From Typhlomys cinereus (lineage: Eukaryota; Chordata; Mammalia; Rodentia; Platacanthomyidae), in the NCBI GenBank assembly GCA_023101885.1, contig JALPQD010000054.1:1228893-1292892 (forward strand): 64,000 nt of DNA, read 5' to 3'. The notes below the pieces were generated by a model. The model saw nothing but the letters and a program-made list of their open reading frames with translations, did no database searches and had not been told where the DNA came from. Of the stretch, positions 1 through 19,210 are shown one piece after another. Every line of letters starts with the position of its first letter. The stretch's first letter is position 1. Made by a program: the position numbers and the translations under genes.

Positions 1-258
1 TTTTTAAATTACTTTTTGTGTGCGTGTGTTATCAGAAGACACTGTTTGTCTCTGCGGAGGACCAAGCGTGACTTCAGGAATCATCTTGGATTGCTTCTAC
101 CTCCTTTTTTACTTCGCTCTGGGATTTCCCAGACTGCCCACCAGTGCTGGAAGTGCAGGTCGCTGTCAATTCTGTCTGGCGTTTTTATGTGAGACCGAGG
201 ATCTGACTGAATTTGCAAGGCAGGGTTTTAACCCCTGAACCATCTTTGTAGTCCAAGA
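1..258 (-). mobile_element. B2-superfamily SINE (antisense, cut by the window edge)
   Basis: Reads tail to head on the plus strand: T-rich tail, a diagnostic ...AGAAGACACTG block, then the head ending ...TTAACCCCTGAACCATC. An ATG/GAT run at 259-282 adjoins it. Confidence 0.85.
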
Positions 259-990
259 TGATGATGATGATGATGATGATGATTTATCTTATAAAACAGT
301 AGAAATTTATTTCTCATTTTTCTGGAGGCTGGGAAACTCAAGGTGCCAGCACTCTTGGCATCTGGTAAGGGCCTGGTCTTCACCTTCAGGATCTCTTGAG
401 ACAAGACATACAGCTGAGCCACAAGGTAGCAGAGTCCTTGTCTTTCAGAGCCAGCCTTCGAGGTCAAATTAGTGAATACTTGTTGACTTCAGGCATTGGA
501 AGACTTGATTTAAACAGAGCTTAGAATTGAAACATTATTTAAGATAGATTGACTTGCTAAAGGGAGCATATAATATTGGCACCCAAAAGAATTGGTGTCT
601 GCTCTATGATGACTTTTTACAAGACTTCTTCATAGATGAGACTAAAGATTTTAATGAAGGATCCTTTTCTGCCAATTTCTGATAATGCTCAATGGTAGAA
701 AGTAGCCTTGCCTAGCTGAACCATTGCCTGCCTAGACCATGTTTAACATCTAAGAAGACAGACAGGATGAAGCGGAGAGGGATTGCTTGAAAGGAAAAGG
801 TTTAAAGGTAGAAAGAAGTGTAAGGCTCAGATGGGCAAATGTAAATCAGAGTCCACAATTAACTCCTACCCATAAATCAATGAATGAATCAAGTTCAAGT
901 TATCAAAGTGAACATTTAGAACGACCTAGTCGTGTACTCGAGAGGCAGAGCCAGGAGGAGCAGAGTTTGAAGCCAGTCTAGGCTACTTAG

Positions 991-7952
<6,962 letters not shown>

Positions 7953-8263
7953 CCAGTTGCCAGTGAGATTCTGGATAAAGCCACTGAGAATTCAAACCAG
8001 GAAATGGAACCCTACCACTTGTTGGTCCAACTTTCACAAACGTGAGAATCCTTGGCAAAGGGAACAGAACTGAACCGGCTTTACCAACCGCCAGCGAACT
8101 TGACAATTGTATTGCAATGGCGTAGGCTGCGTGATGTCACCTCTGGCCGTGTCTCTGGTCTCCCTGTTTTCAATTAATCACACCCTTATGCAGCCATGAT
8201 CAAGGGAATGTAACTGCTGAAAACTAGCTCGTGATTGGCATATTATGGAGTTAACGGGTGAAT

Positions 8264-8269
8264 AATAAA
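8264..8269 (+). terminator. NMT1: candidate proximal polyadenylation signal in NMT1
   Basis: AATAAA directly before a TATATA tract. It could end a short-3'UTR isoform, but no transcript evidence is available here. Confidence 0.3.
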
Positions 8270-11050
8270 AGTATATATATATATATTATATATATAAATA
8301 TTTTAAATATCTTTCATGTTCCAAATGTACAAGGATTATTTGGTCTCTAATGAAAAGCTGAATCCAGTCTTCTTCAAAGCTAGAACCCAAGGATGGTGAC
8401 AGACAGACATGTGTTGGCACAGTTCACTATTTCCTTCAGAAGCAGGTATCGGCTTTTCTCAGAGGAGCAGGAGAAAGAGGATCTGGGAGTCAGCTGACGG
8501 ATTGGCTTTGAGCAGGGAGGGAAGGTGCAGGGACGGCCAACCCGTGTAAGGGCTCAGATCTCCAGGCAGGTTGAGCTGGATAGGGCTGGCCCTCAGCAGA
8601 GGCCCGACATCTGCTGCACTCTGAAACTGAGCAGTGGGGACAGTCATGGAAGCAGATTTCATCAAGTCCCTCTTTGATCCCCTGGGCCTTCTTCTGTTAG
8701 GAGGGTGTCCCACTGAGTGATTTTTAAAAAGGCTTTTTGAGCCAGCTATTGCCAATCCTACAGTTATACTTCCCGTGAGATTTTGCTTTCACTGCCTAGG
8801 ATGACAGGCAGTTTGATGGGGACCTTAGACCTCCTTGTAGTATCTGGGAATTTGTGAAAACCACATCAATTCAGGTTCTGCCTAACTCATCTTAAAGAGA
8901 GCAAAGAATCAGTACCTGGGGTAGCTGGGCAGGTGTGGTGTGGACTGGTAACCGGGGTCCTTCAGTCCTAGCCCTTGCCTGTGCCTTTTTCCGGGTGAGC
9001 AGCCATCTCTTGCTGTGCTCTTCAGTAACAGTAACCAGAGGCAGATCTGGACTTGGCCGTGGTGCCGTTGCCTGAGGCTGGTTTCACTGAGGCTGTTCTG
9101 TGGATTTTTGTGGTGGTAGCAATGACAATTGATGCTCCAGTTTCTCTAGAAGTAATCAAACCTTTAGTCACATGGCTGCCTTGCGTGGGGTCTTCAGTGG
9201 TGTTCAGCCAAGTCCTCGGGAAGGACTAGGCTGCAAACTGTCAGCAAGGCACATCCACCTTCCTTGTAATGCTTGCTCTAGTAGAAAATTCCAGGTGGAC
9301 AGCGTGCTATGTGCTGGGTGTCCTTGCTGTTTGCCTCTTGGTTTCGTGAGGGGAGGCTTCCCGCAGGGAAGAGAAGCCTTAACAGGAGCCGGTTCAGCCA
9401 TGTCCCACTGGTGAAGCTGCTTCGTAGGAGAACCTGGGTGTGCCTCAAGCTGTAAGTCGTGTGGTTTGCCAGAAGCTAATCTTGCAGCCTCCGAAGCTGA
9501 AGGAAGTGGTGTGCTTGTAGGGGGCTGTGCCACTGTGAGGACGCCGCCTGCGCGCCACAGATGCTGCTGAAGGCAGCGGTTGCACTGCAGCAGATTCTTA
9601 GAGGCTTAGAGCACTCGCTTTTCACCCCAAAGTCCTGTGCTACAAATCGAAAACATCATATCCGTGGTGACTGACTTGTGACTCCGAGATTCCCAGACCA
9701 AAGAAGCTGCTATTCTTGGCAAGAGGTCTGCTGAGTTCTGAAGGTGGGAGACGTCAGAGAAATGAGCACCCACCTTATAGCCTCACTGTCATCAGACCCA
9801 GTGCCCCAGTGCCAGAGTGGGCTCACACTGCCCACCCCTCTAGGACATCAAAGAACAAAGTGCTCAAGTCTTTCCTACGTTGGATGGGGCCTGGAATGTG
9901 GAAAGGTTCTCTCGCAGTTGTGATAAGTTTTGGGCCAGATCCCACCTCAAGTTGCCTCTGAGATTTGGGATATACAAATCTCTGGAATGAGTTTGGGTTT
10001 TGTTGACCCAGGTCATAAAACAGAAGAGTAAACCCCAAGGGGCCACTCTGGAAGAAACAGATCTGCTAGCAGTATCTCCTTCCCCCAGACCAGGTGACTG
10101 GCTCTTCCCATTCTGCTCTTTCTTTACGGGCCAGCCCTGCCCAGCTCCGCAGGCACTGCTTTTAGTCTTGTTCTTATTAGATGTCCTCCGTTCTTCACTC
10201 AACCATCCTGGGATTTGGGGCCAGATGCCTGCACCATCGTGGCACTCCACAGAGTCCTGGCTGTCTGACGGCACCACGGCTGACCTGAACCCGCGAGGGC
10301 AGGACCCTGTGGCTGCCAGGCTGACCCTCACTCGGCAGTCACTGTCGGATGCCTCTGGGCTTGACCTCCACCCTCTGCCACCCAATTTTCGGCTGCCAAA
10401 TTCTGAAGATGACCTTTGTCTCCTACCTTTGCATTGATTCTCCATGCAGCTGTGGACTCCAGTTTGTAGGAGAGAGCTGGGTAGAAAGACTTTAATTCTG
10501 GGTTGAGGCCTACATAGGTCTTGTGTCCCCCACTTGTGCCTATGTCTGAAAACCCTGATGTCTGAAGGTTGACCCATACCAAGCCACTCTAATACTCATT
10601 TTTTATGGAAAATTCTGGGCCTTGCCCTTCACGTCCCCTTACTTGCTGGAACCCTGAAGTCCAGAGGCAGGTATCCTTGTGGTCCTGAATTCTTTCTCCA
10701 AAGATGACCAGCATTAAACCAACTTGAGGGCCTGAAGGCCTTGAACAGTTTTCATGGCGCTCCGTACAATCTGGAAGAGAGATTCGGGTCAGGGACAGAA
10801 TTATCTCTGGTCTGCTCTGCCTGCCCTGGAACCAGAAGAGACGCAAAAGCGCACTGCAAAGCGGAGAACGCCCGCGCAGCCCAGGGATGCTGCTGAGACT
10901 GATTTCAACTAAATCCCACAGCAGGCAGCCGCGACGACAGGGAGGGAGGAGCTTCACCTTTTTTCTTGGTTTTTCTCTGGGCTGTAGTGGGGGCATCGCG
11001 GGGGCAAAAACCAAATACATTGTTCCACTTGATGCATCTCTCTCCTTTCT

Positions 11051-11056
11051 AATAAA
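11051..11056 (+). terminator. NMT1: NMT1 distal polyadenylation signal
   Basis: AATAAA followed within 50 bases by a CT/TG-rich stretch (11080-11100). It is placed where the human-sized NMT1 3'UTR would end. The SINE-rich intergenic DNA starts about 130 bases later. Confidence 0.7.
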
Positions 11057-11204
11057 GGAAGCACCTGAACAGACCCTCTCCTGGTGATCGTCTGTCAGCA
11101 GGTGGCAGTGAACTGTCGTGGAAGTTGTGGGACCTGGTTTAGAGTAAGGATGACAAGAAAGGCCCCCTATACCTTCCTTAAGCAAAGTGCTATTTTTTCT
11201 TTCT

Positions 11205-11474
11205 TTTTTTATTCAATTGTGTGTGTGTGTGCATGAGTGTGTGTGTGTGTGTGTGTGTGTGTAGAACTACGGGTGAATGCAGGAACCACCATGGGCCACC
11301 TCCACATCCTTGTTTACTCTGCCCTGGGATTCACAGGCTCTGCCCTACCAGGACCAGAAATGCAGGCCGCCCCCTCTTTTGCCCAATGTCTATATGTGAG
11401 ATCTAGGATCCAAACTCAGGACCTTCTACCTGCAAGGCAGAGGCTTAACCCCTGAGCCACCTCTCCAGCCCCAG
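11205..11474 (-). mobile_element. B2-superfamily SINE, subfamily B (antisense)
   Basis: Tail with TTATTCAATTGTGTG and a TG run, then GTAGAACTACGGGTG, GGATTCACAGGCTC, CCAGGACCAGAA and the head AACCCCTGAGCCACCTCTC. It is distinguished from subfamily A by these body motifs. Confidence 0.85.
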
Positions 11475-11483
11475 CAAAGTGCT

Positions 11484-11746
11484 TTTTTAAAAAAATTCAT
11501 TCATTCATTCATTCATTGCGTGTGTAGCAGAGGCTCCGTGTCCCTGTGGAGGACCAAGGATGAGTTCGAGAATCATCCTGGATTCCTTTTCGCTTCACTT
11601 TGAGATTTCCCAAACTCCACCCACCAGGACAGGAAGTGCAGGCTGCTGCCATTTCCACCTGGCGTTTTTATGTGGGACCTGGGATCCGAACTCAGGACCT
11701 TCTGCTTGTGAGACAGTCTTAACCTCTGAGCCATCTCTCCAGCCCC
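11484..11746 (-). mobile_element. B2-superfamily SINE, subfamily A (antisense)
   Basis: An ATTC-repeat tail, then GTCCCTGTGGAGGACCAAGG, GGGACCTGGGATCC and GAGCCATCTCTCCAGCCCC. It sits directly after the subfamily B copy. Confidence 0.85.
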
Positions 11747-13017
11747 TAGCAAAGTGCTTTTTTGGGGGGTACACTAGGTTCTTTCTCAGTCTTTCCCACT
11801 TACCAGAGAGTAGCTGGTAGGACCCAGATCACCTGTGTGAGAAGAGCAACCAGGCTGTGAGCCAGTCCAGAGGCCTCGGCTAAAGAGCTGCCCTGCTCCC
11901 CAGGGGTGCGGAGCCACCTCGCATGTGACAGGCAAGCACCGCACCACTAGTTTCCCCAACTGGCCTTGACTTGCTGTGTAACCCAGGCAGGCAGGCAGGC
12001 CTTGAACTAGTGATGCCCTTTCTCAGTCTCTCTCAACAGCTAAGATTAGAACCCTGTAACTCCTGACCCAGCTCAGGGGTGCTTAACATGCAGATTGGTA
12101 GGCCTGGGCACTGTGTTTGTATTGCCCATCGTTCTCATCATTGCCCATCCCCTGGACCCTCCTTCCTTCCCCCAGTGGGCTTTTCCAGTCCCTTGTGGTT
12201 CGCATATCCAAGTCACTTTCCTGACAAATTCTGAGACGAAGCAGGAAGGACCTGCCTGGCTCCTCCTGGCCCTCTACCCCAGCCCCTTTCCCTGATAGGT
12301 TCGCTTGGCTCCCGAAGTCTGAAGTCTTCATTCCTGCCCTTAGCATCCTCTTGGAGAACCTAGGCCTGGGCGGCTTCCACCCATGGCTAAAGCTGACCTC
12401 TTTGCCCACCTCCCATCTTCAGTTCCTGTCACCTTCACTTTGGCACATTTAGCTCAGTTTCCCAGCCCTGAGCTTTCATCTAGACTCTGCCCATCTCACT
12501 ACACCAGGCTGGAGAAAGAGACGCAGGATGGGGTCTTAACACCAGGCCTGGTGCACCACACAGCTAAGCTCTGACCAGAACTGGCTTTGTGGGGACGAAA
12601 CAACTCAAATTGCTCTTTGTACAGTGTAGCCAGACTTGGCCTCAACCTGTGTCCCACTCTGGGGCTGTAGTTTGCCTACCTGGCCATCCCACAGGCCCTT
12701 TCACACTTGAGCATCTTTAGACACACATCTATCAGAGAAGCTCATGGGAGGAGCCAGCACTTCCTCCTCAGGTCCTGGACTGCAGGAAGGTGGAGGCTCC
12801 TCAGCCTCCGGTTCGTTTTCTACGGGGCATGGTGCCAGTGTGCTCAGTCTTGTAACAGCTCTGAGCCAAGGGCTGAGGGCTATTGGAGGTGCGCTGTCTT
12901 CTGTAGCCACCCCTAGCTCTTGGATAAATCCAAGTCCCATTTGAGGAGGTTCCAGGGACCCTCACTGCAGACGACCGGTCCCTCTTCATAGGTCTGAGAA
13001 ATAAAGTAGTAAAGTAG

Positions 13018-13505
13018 ATTAGTTCTTTAGTTCTTTATTTTAAAAAAAAATTCTTCTGACCATTCTAGGGCTCTTCCGTGACATAAGTGACGACCCTACA
13101 GCCAGGTTTCCCAGGGCTCAACCTCAGGACAGGAGGGAGAAAGCCAGGGAAATGGGGAGGGGGCTTAGGAGCCCACTAATGTCCTGGATGGAGGCATTGT
13201 GGTAGTTGGTCCCCTCTGGGGGAGGGCAAATAGGATGGCTCTGCAGAGGGCTGAGCGACAGGTGTCTTTGTCCTGCCCCCAGTCTTGCAGCAAGACCTTG
13301 AGGGACTAGGTTAAAGACCAGGGGAGCCGGGGCACCTTAAGGCCCAGGGATGGAGTCCACTGAAGTCCAGTGAATTGCTCAACAGGGCACGGGCCTGTCC
13401 CTCGCCAGACAGGTGACAGGCGTGTCCTCCCATGGTCCCTTGCTGCAGAGAAGACCACAGCAATGCAGACTGGTACCCATCGAGCCCTAGGGGAGTCGGC
13501 AGGCC
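13018..13505 (-). other. PLCD3: PLCD3 3' untranslated region
   Basis: Runs from the TGA stop at 13506-13508 to the AATAAA complement at 13034-13039. It lacks SINEs. Length (~480 nt) is inferred from the signal only. Confidence 0.6.
13034..13039 (-). terminator. PLCD3: PLCD3 polyadenylation signal
   Basis: AATAAA on the minus strand, preceded in the sense direction by the unique 3'UTR. It is the first such signal after the stop codon in the sense direction. Confidence 0.6.
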
Positions 13506-13594
13506 TCAGGAGTGCTGGATGGCGACGTGGATGAAGAGCGTGGCCGGGGCCAGCGAGGTTCCTTCCTTGGAAAGCAGGTGGATATGGCGGTATC
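13506..13594 (-). CDS. PLCD3: PLCD3 exon 15 (C-terminus)
   Basis: Encodes [17 protein letters not shown] through VAIQHS and stops at TGA (13506-13508). From memory, the last few residues differ from the human end (IRIQRS-like), but the length is the same. Confidence 0.93.
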
Positions 13595-14684
13595 CTGCGG
13601 GGAGCATCAGACAGAAGTCAGGGCCAGGGAGGCTGGGCACCTAGCCTGTCCCCTCCCCACCTTCCACACCTACCCTGCTTCAGGCTGTTGAAAGGCAGTG
13701 TAAACTGGCCCACGAAGTCATTGGGGGACGTGGTATCATAATCTTCTACCACAAACCGGACCAGCACCAGGTCTGGGACTCGAAGTTGGAATTGCAGGGT
13801 CTGCCCCCAAAAGGGGTTGAAGCCTAGGACACATGTACAGCGGTCAAGGTCTGTGCAACCCAGGCCTGCCCTGCCCCTTCCTCCACTGCCGCATTCTCCC
13901 CAGCAGCCCACTGTTGTTGAGCATGTAGCCCCCCCAGCAGCCCACCGTTGTTGAGCACATAGTCCGTCTCCTTTCGAGCACAGTCTTCAGGCACCCCGTG
14001 GATCTCCACACGCACCAGAGGGTCCACGATGGAGCTGGGCTTCTCCGCGTTCAGCTTGGGTAGCTGCTGGGCCGTCAGCACCTGGGGAGAGGCGGGGAGG
14101 GGCCGCTCGCACCAACCCCCGCGGGGCCCATGCCACACTGTCCTCTGGCCACTGCTGAACACACACACTTGGGCCGCCCCACAACTAGCCCTGACCGGAT
14201 TCCGGGCTGGGGCTTAAACCAGATGGCTGACCTGGACTGTCAGAGTAGTTCTAGGGGGTCCAGGGCAGTCAGGGTCAAAGGTTGTGTCAGGTTGCCGCAG
14301 GCAAGCAGGTTTCAGGACATAGCCGCACTGTCCGTTGATGAGGAAGCGCCCCGCGTTGAGGTCCATCTCATAGCCTGGCGTCTGAAAGTTCAGGGCCACT
14401 GTGGAGCAGACAGCAGGTGAGCGGGACCTTCGTGCCCTCTCCTTGCAGCTGCTGCCTCCAGCAGGCCTTGTGAGGAAGGGACCACAGCAGCCTGGAGCCC
14501 ACTGTCACGACCTCCCCGGAACACCGGCTAGGGTGGAAGGTGCTGGCAGAGCAAGCGTCCGCTCTAAAAGCCAGGCCTCGGCCCGGGTCAGAGCCAAGGC
14601 CTGGGAAGCGTAGGTGCCCACACCCACTCCTAAGCGGCAATGTTTGTTGTTTTTTTAAAATATTTTATTTCATTTGTGTGTGTG

Positions 14685-14724
<40 letters not shown>

Positions 14725-15998
14725 CAGAGGGCACTGTGTGTCCCTGTGGAGGACCAAGGGTGACTAGGAATCATCTTGGATTGCTTCTTCCTCCTTCTCA
14801 CTTCACTCTGGGATTTCCCAGACTCCACCCACCAAGGCCAGAAGTAAGGCTACCACCATTTCCACCTGTGGTTTTTCCATGGGATCTGGGATCTGCTTGC
14901 GAGATAGAGTCTTAACTCTGAGCCATCTCTCTATGTTTTTTGTTTTTTTTTTTTTTTTTTTTTAAAGCAGGGCTTATCGTTCCAGAATCTTCAGTCATCA
15001 GAGTTAAACTTAGCAATACTGACCGGTGTGTGCTAGTGCCTCATAGGAATAAAGCTTTGATTTTGCTTGTTATTTGTTTTATTTTGACACAGGATCCCCC
15101 TGTAGTCCTGGTCAGCCTACACCTATGCAGCCAGGCTGGCCTTGGAGCCGCAATCCTCCTGCCTCAGCCTCCTGAAGCCAGGATACAGGCACGTGTGGCC
15201 ACCTTACCCAGTCTAGTGTTTCACTTCTACCTTCATAAAAATGTAACTTTTGGGGCTGGAGAGGTGGCTCAGGGGTTAAGCCTCTGCCTTGCAGGTGGAA
15301 GGGTCTGAGTTTGGATCCTAGACCCCATGTATAGACGCCAGGTGGAAGCCCGGGGGGGGGGGGTCTGGTCCTGGTAGGGCGGAGCCTGTGAATCCTGGGG
15401 CAGAGTAAACAAGAGGTGGAGGTGGTCCATGGTGGTTCCCGAATTCTTCCGTGGTTCTACACACACACACACACACACACACGCATACACACACATACCC
15501 ACAATTGAATAAATAATAAATTTTAAAAAAATGTAAGTTTTGGGGGCTGGGAAGATGGCTGAGTGGAATTCTCCAACATCTACATAAAAAGCTGGTAGCA
15601 GCAGTGCCTCTGTATTCCCAGTGTGGGGGGTAGGGAGCAGGGGCAGGCAGATCCTGGGGGCTCACTGACCAGCCAATCAAGCCAAAATGGCAGCTCCAGG
15701 CTCTATGAGAAAGCCTGTCTCACAATATGAAGTGGAGAGTGACCGAAGAAGGTAATCCAACTTCGACCTCTGGCGTACACTCAAACACACACAGACACAC
15801 GTGTGAATGTACACATGCATGCATGAAGACACCTGTACCCACATATGAAAGTCAACAGGGCAGGCAAACTGGTCTGGCGGGTAAAGGCGCTTGTGGCAAA
15901 AACCTGATGACCTCAGTTCAATCCACCTAATCCACAAGGTGGAAGGAAAAAACCAATTCCCCAAAGTTGGCCTCTGTCCTCCACACTCACCATAACAT

Positions 15999-16065
<67 letters not shown>

Positions 16066-19000
16066 GACTGTCCCAGCCCCCCCCCCAAATTACATCTTAA
16101 AATATTTTGAGACAAAGTCTCATGTAGCCCAGGCTGACCTCAAACGTAACTGTGTAGCTTAAGTTCCTGATCCTCCTGCTGGTACCCTTCCCCCTCCCCC
16201 CCAGTACTAGGTAACAGCCTGGTGCCCGCGCCTGACATGAGATGTAATTTTCACACTGTAAAGAACTAATGCGCCTGACTTCACTTTCCCAACTACATTT
16301 CTTGCGGCCTTTTGAGGCCTTTTCTGCCTCTGGAAACTGTGGCCTCTCGCTGCTGAGTTGCGTCGCCGCCCGGAGGGTCCTCTCCTTGTGGCCGGACTCA
16401 CCCAGCTGACAGCCCGAGTTCCACATCTCCTGGGGGCTGTAGTTGGCTGAGTTCATCCGCAGCCCCAGCGGGTACACACGGGTCAGCTGACAAGTATTGT
16501 GCCTCACGAGTCTCTTCCCTAGGTCAGAGTTTGGGATCAGGTTATCTAATAAGCAGGTGTGTCCCCCCAGTCCTAGTCTCCCCGCCCCCCATTCCTCACT
16601 GTGTTCTGACTTGGGGACAGAGGGGGCAGCAGAGGACCAGAGAGGGACACGGATGCCACAGCTGGATGCCTACATTCCTGGCTCCCCATGCTGAACACCT
16701 GGCCCCAGGCTGACATTCCGTGCGACTCATCCTCACACCCCGGCCATGCCCGAGTTCCTGGCACCTTTGTCGTGGTCCAACCGCCAAGTCCTCTGTACAA
16801 CCTGTTCATCCTGTCTTGAGTCTCTTCCTTCCCCCTTGCTGCTTCCTCCTTACCCTGACCTGTCGTCTCTGGCACGGCCTGTTCTAGGAAGCCTTCCCCG
16901 TCTCCCTCCTGCCGAGCTACACCAGCTGCTGCCCCGGCCGGCTGGTCGCTAGTGAGCCAAGGCAGTGCAGCTCCTGCACCTCATCAGCCTGGAGCTGGGC
17001 CGCTCCCCTAGCACAGCCCTCCTTAGACCTCCTGACATCCTTCGCTTTCTCCAGACCAACGTCAGGAGCACCCCGCCCTGGCCCCAGAGGCTCGGGCCCC
17101 GGCTCCCCCCTGCTCCGGATGCTGACTGCCCGGCTCCTACCTGCCTCCCGGATGAGCTTCCTGGCCTTGCGCTCGCTGAAGGAGCTGACCTGGCACACCT
17201 GCAGGGGGTCGGGACGGGGCTGCAGGCTCTGCAGACGGGTGGCGCAGCAGTACACAACCAGGGCCGACAGCTCGGGGGACACCTGCTTGTCCTGAAACAC
17301 CAGCCTCGGTGGGTCGCCATCCTGCCTCCCCTTCCCTTCCCAGCGGCCCCTGCCCAGCTCGCGGCCCTGCCCAGCTCGCGGCCCCTGCCCAGCTCGCGGC
17401 CCTGCCGGCTCACTCACTTTCCGCCTCTGCTGTACAATTTCCACAACCTCGTCCGTCTCTTCCTCCTCCTCATCTTCCCTGTCTGATAAAACGAGGTTGT
17501 CCTCGTTCCAAGCAGCTGGCAGCTTCTTCCCCTTCACCAGGACCCGGCCCTTCAGCTGCTGTAGAGGCCAAGATGGACAAGAGAAGCCCCTCAGCGTACT
17601 GCAGTTGTTCAGCCACTACTGTGAGGGGAATGGGAGGCAAGGCGGCAGGTGGTAGACGGTGACATTTCTAACAGGAAAGAGCGAGAAAGGCGCTACAAGG
17701 CCGCGGATAGGGAGCCCAGTGACCCACGCTGTAGCCCTCACGGCGACCAAGTGAGCAGGATCGAAAGGGAAGGGGGTCTCTTCCGAAAGGTCTCCTGTCG
17801 AAATGGCTGCAGAGCATAGACTCACACAACCCTTTTGCACAACTATTTAATGATTTTTTAAAAAATTTTATTGTGTGATTGTGTGTTTGTCAGAGGGCAC
17901 TGTGTCCCTGTGGAGGACCAAAGGTGACTTCTGGAATCATCCTGGATTGCGTCTACCGATTCTTGTTTTGCTCTGAGATTGCCCAGACTCTGCCCACCAG
18001 GGCCTGAAGTGCAGGCCGCTGCTGTTTCTGCCTGGGATTTTTACTTGAGACCTGGGATTTGAACCAGGACCCTCTGCTTGTGTGCCATCTCTCCAGCCTG
18101 TAACTTTTCAATCTTACATATTTCAGGCTGGCCTCCTACTTGCCATGTACCTGAGGATAACCTTGAACTCCCGATTCTCCCGCCTCTACCTACATATGTG
18201 CTGGGATTACAGGCATAAATAAACTACCATGCCCATTTTTTAGATCCTAACTTTAGATCCTTCTGTCCCATACCCTGTTGAACCTCAAGTTCAAGGTCGC
18301 CTTGGGTATAAACACAACCAGGGCTGAGGATTTCACTCAGTAAAGCAGTTGATTATGCAAAACCGTGGGTTCCATCTCCTGAACCCCATGCTCAGGGAGT
18401 ACAAGCCTATAATAGTCTTACCACCGTGAGGATCCAAGTTCAAGGTCGTCCTTGACTACAAAACAAGTCGGAGGACTGTGGGCTACATCAGATCCTGTCT
18501 TTAAACAACAGCGGCAGCAAAACGAGTAAGCAAGAAGCTAGCACTGTACCTGGTACCTATGCAGGGGAAAATGCTAGAAGGACACACTAGAAAATGGAAG
18601 ATGATCCCTTCTTGTGAAACAGGATGGGCGAGTCTGAGTGGAGACTGTGGGGCCAGGGATGGAATCTGGAGCCTCGTGCACCCAGGCAAGCACACTACTG
18701 CTGATTTACACGCCAGCCCTACTTAGCTGGCATCTTAGCAGGTCGCAGACAAAGATGGCTGGGAAGGGGAGGGGTCCAGGTGGAATGAAATGTCACCTGA
18801 AGCCATGGAATAGGAACTGGCTGTGTCTGCAGTTCTACATCCCATAAAGCAACACAGAGCAGAGCAAGCCAGGCATGGCCAGATCATGGAAGTTTGTTTT
18901 ATTCGTTTATTTATTTTGTGCGTGTGTGTATATGTCTGTCAAAGGGCACTGTATGTCCCTGTGGAGGACCAATCTTGGATTGCTTCTATCTCTTTTTTGC

Positions 19001-19150
19001 TTTGCTCTGGGATTTTTCCCTGGCTCCAACCAAGACCTGAAATGCAGGCAACTGCCATTTCTGCCTGGCATTTTTACATGGGACCTGGGATTCAAACTCA
19101 GGACCTTCTGCTTGTGAGGCACAGTCTTAACCCTTGAGTCATCTCTCCAG

Positions 19151-19210
<60 letters not shown>

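Larger units (their letters stand above)
7953..11075 (+). other. NMT1: NMT1 3' untranslated region
   Basis: About 3.1 kb between the stop codon and the AATAAA at 11051. I see no clear SINE in it, which fits a constrained long 3'UTR. It contains an AT-rich run (TA repeats near 8270-8295) and an early AATAAA at 8264-8269 that could give a ~330-base short 3'UTR isoform. The end point is inferred from the signal, not from transcripts. Confidence 0.7.
11076..13017. other. convergent intergenic region NMT1/PLCD3
   Basis: About 1.9 kb between the two tail-to-tail genes. It holds two adjacent antisense B2-superfamily SINEs (11205-11474 and 11484-11746), an ATTC repeat inside the second, and a GGCA-type short repeat near 11985-12000. 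I see no coding sequence in it; the open frames here do not resemble known proteins. Confidence 0.7.

Noticed and set aside
15250..15330. Possible tRNA genes at the many TGGCTCAGGGGTTAAG heads
   Set aside because: These are tRNA-derived SINE heads with no foldable acceptor stem and are repeated with a common body.
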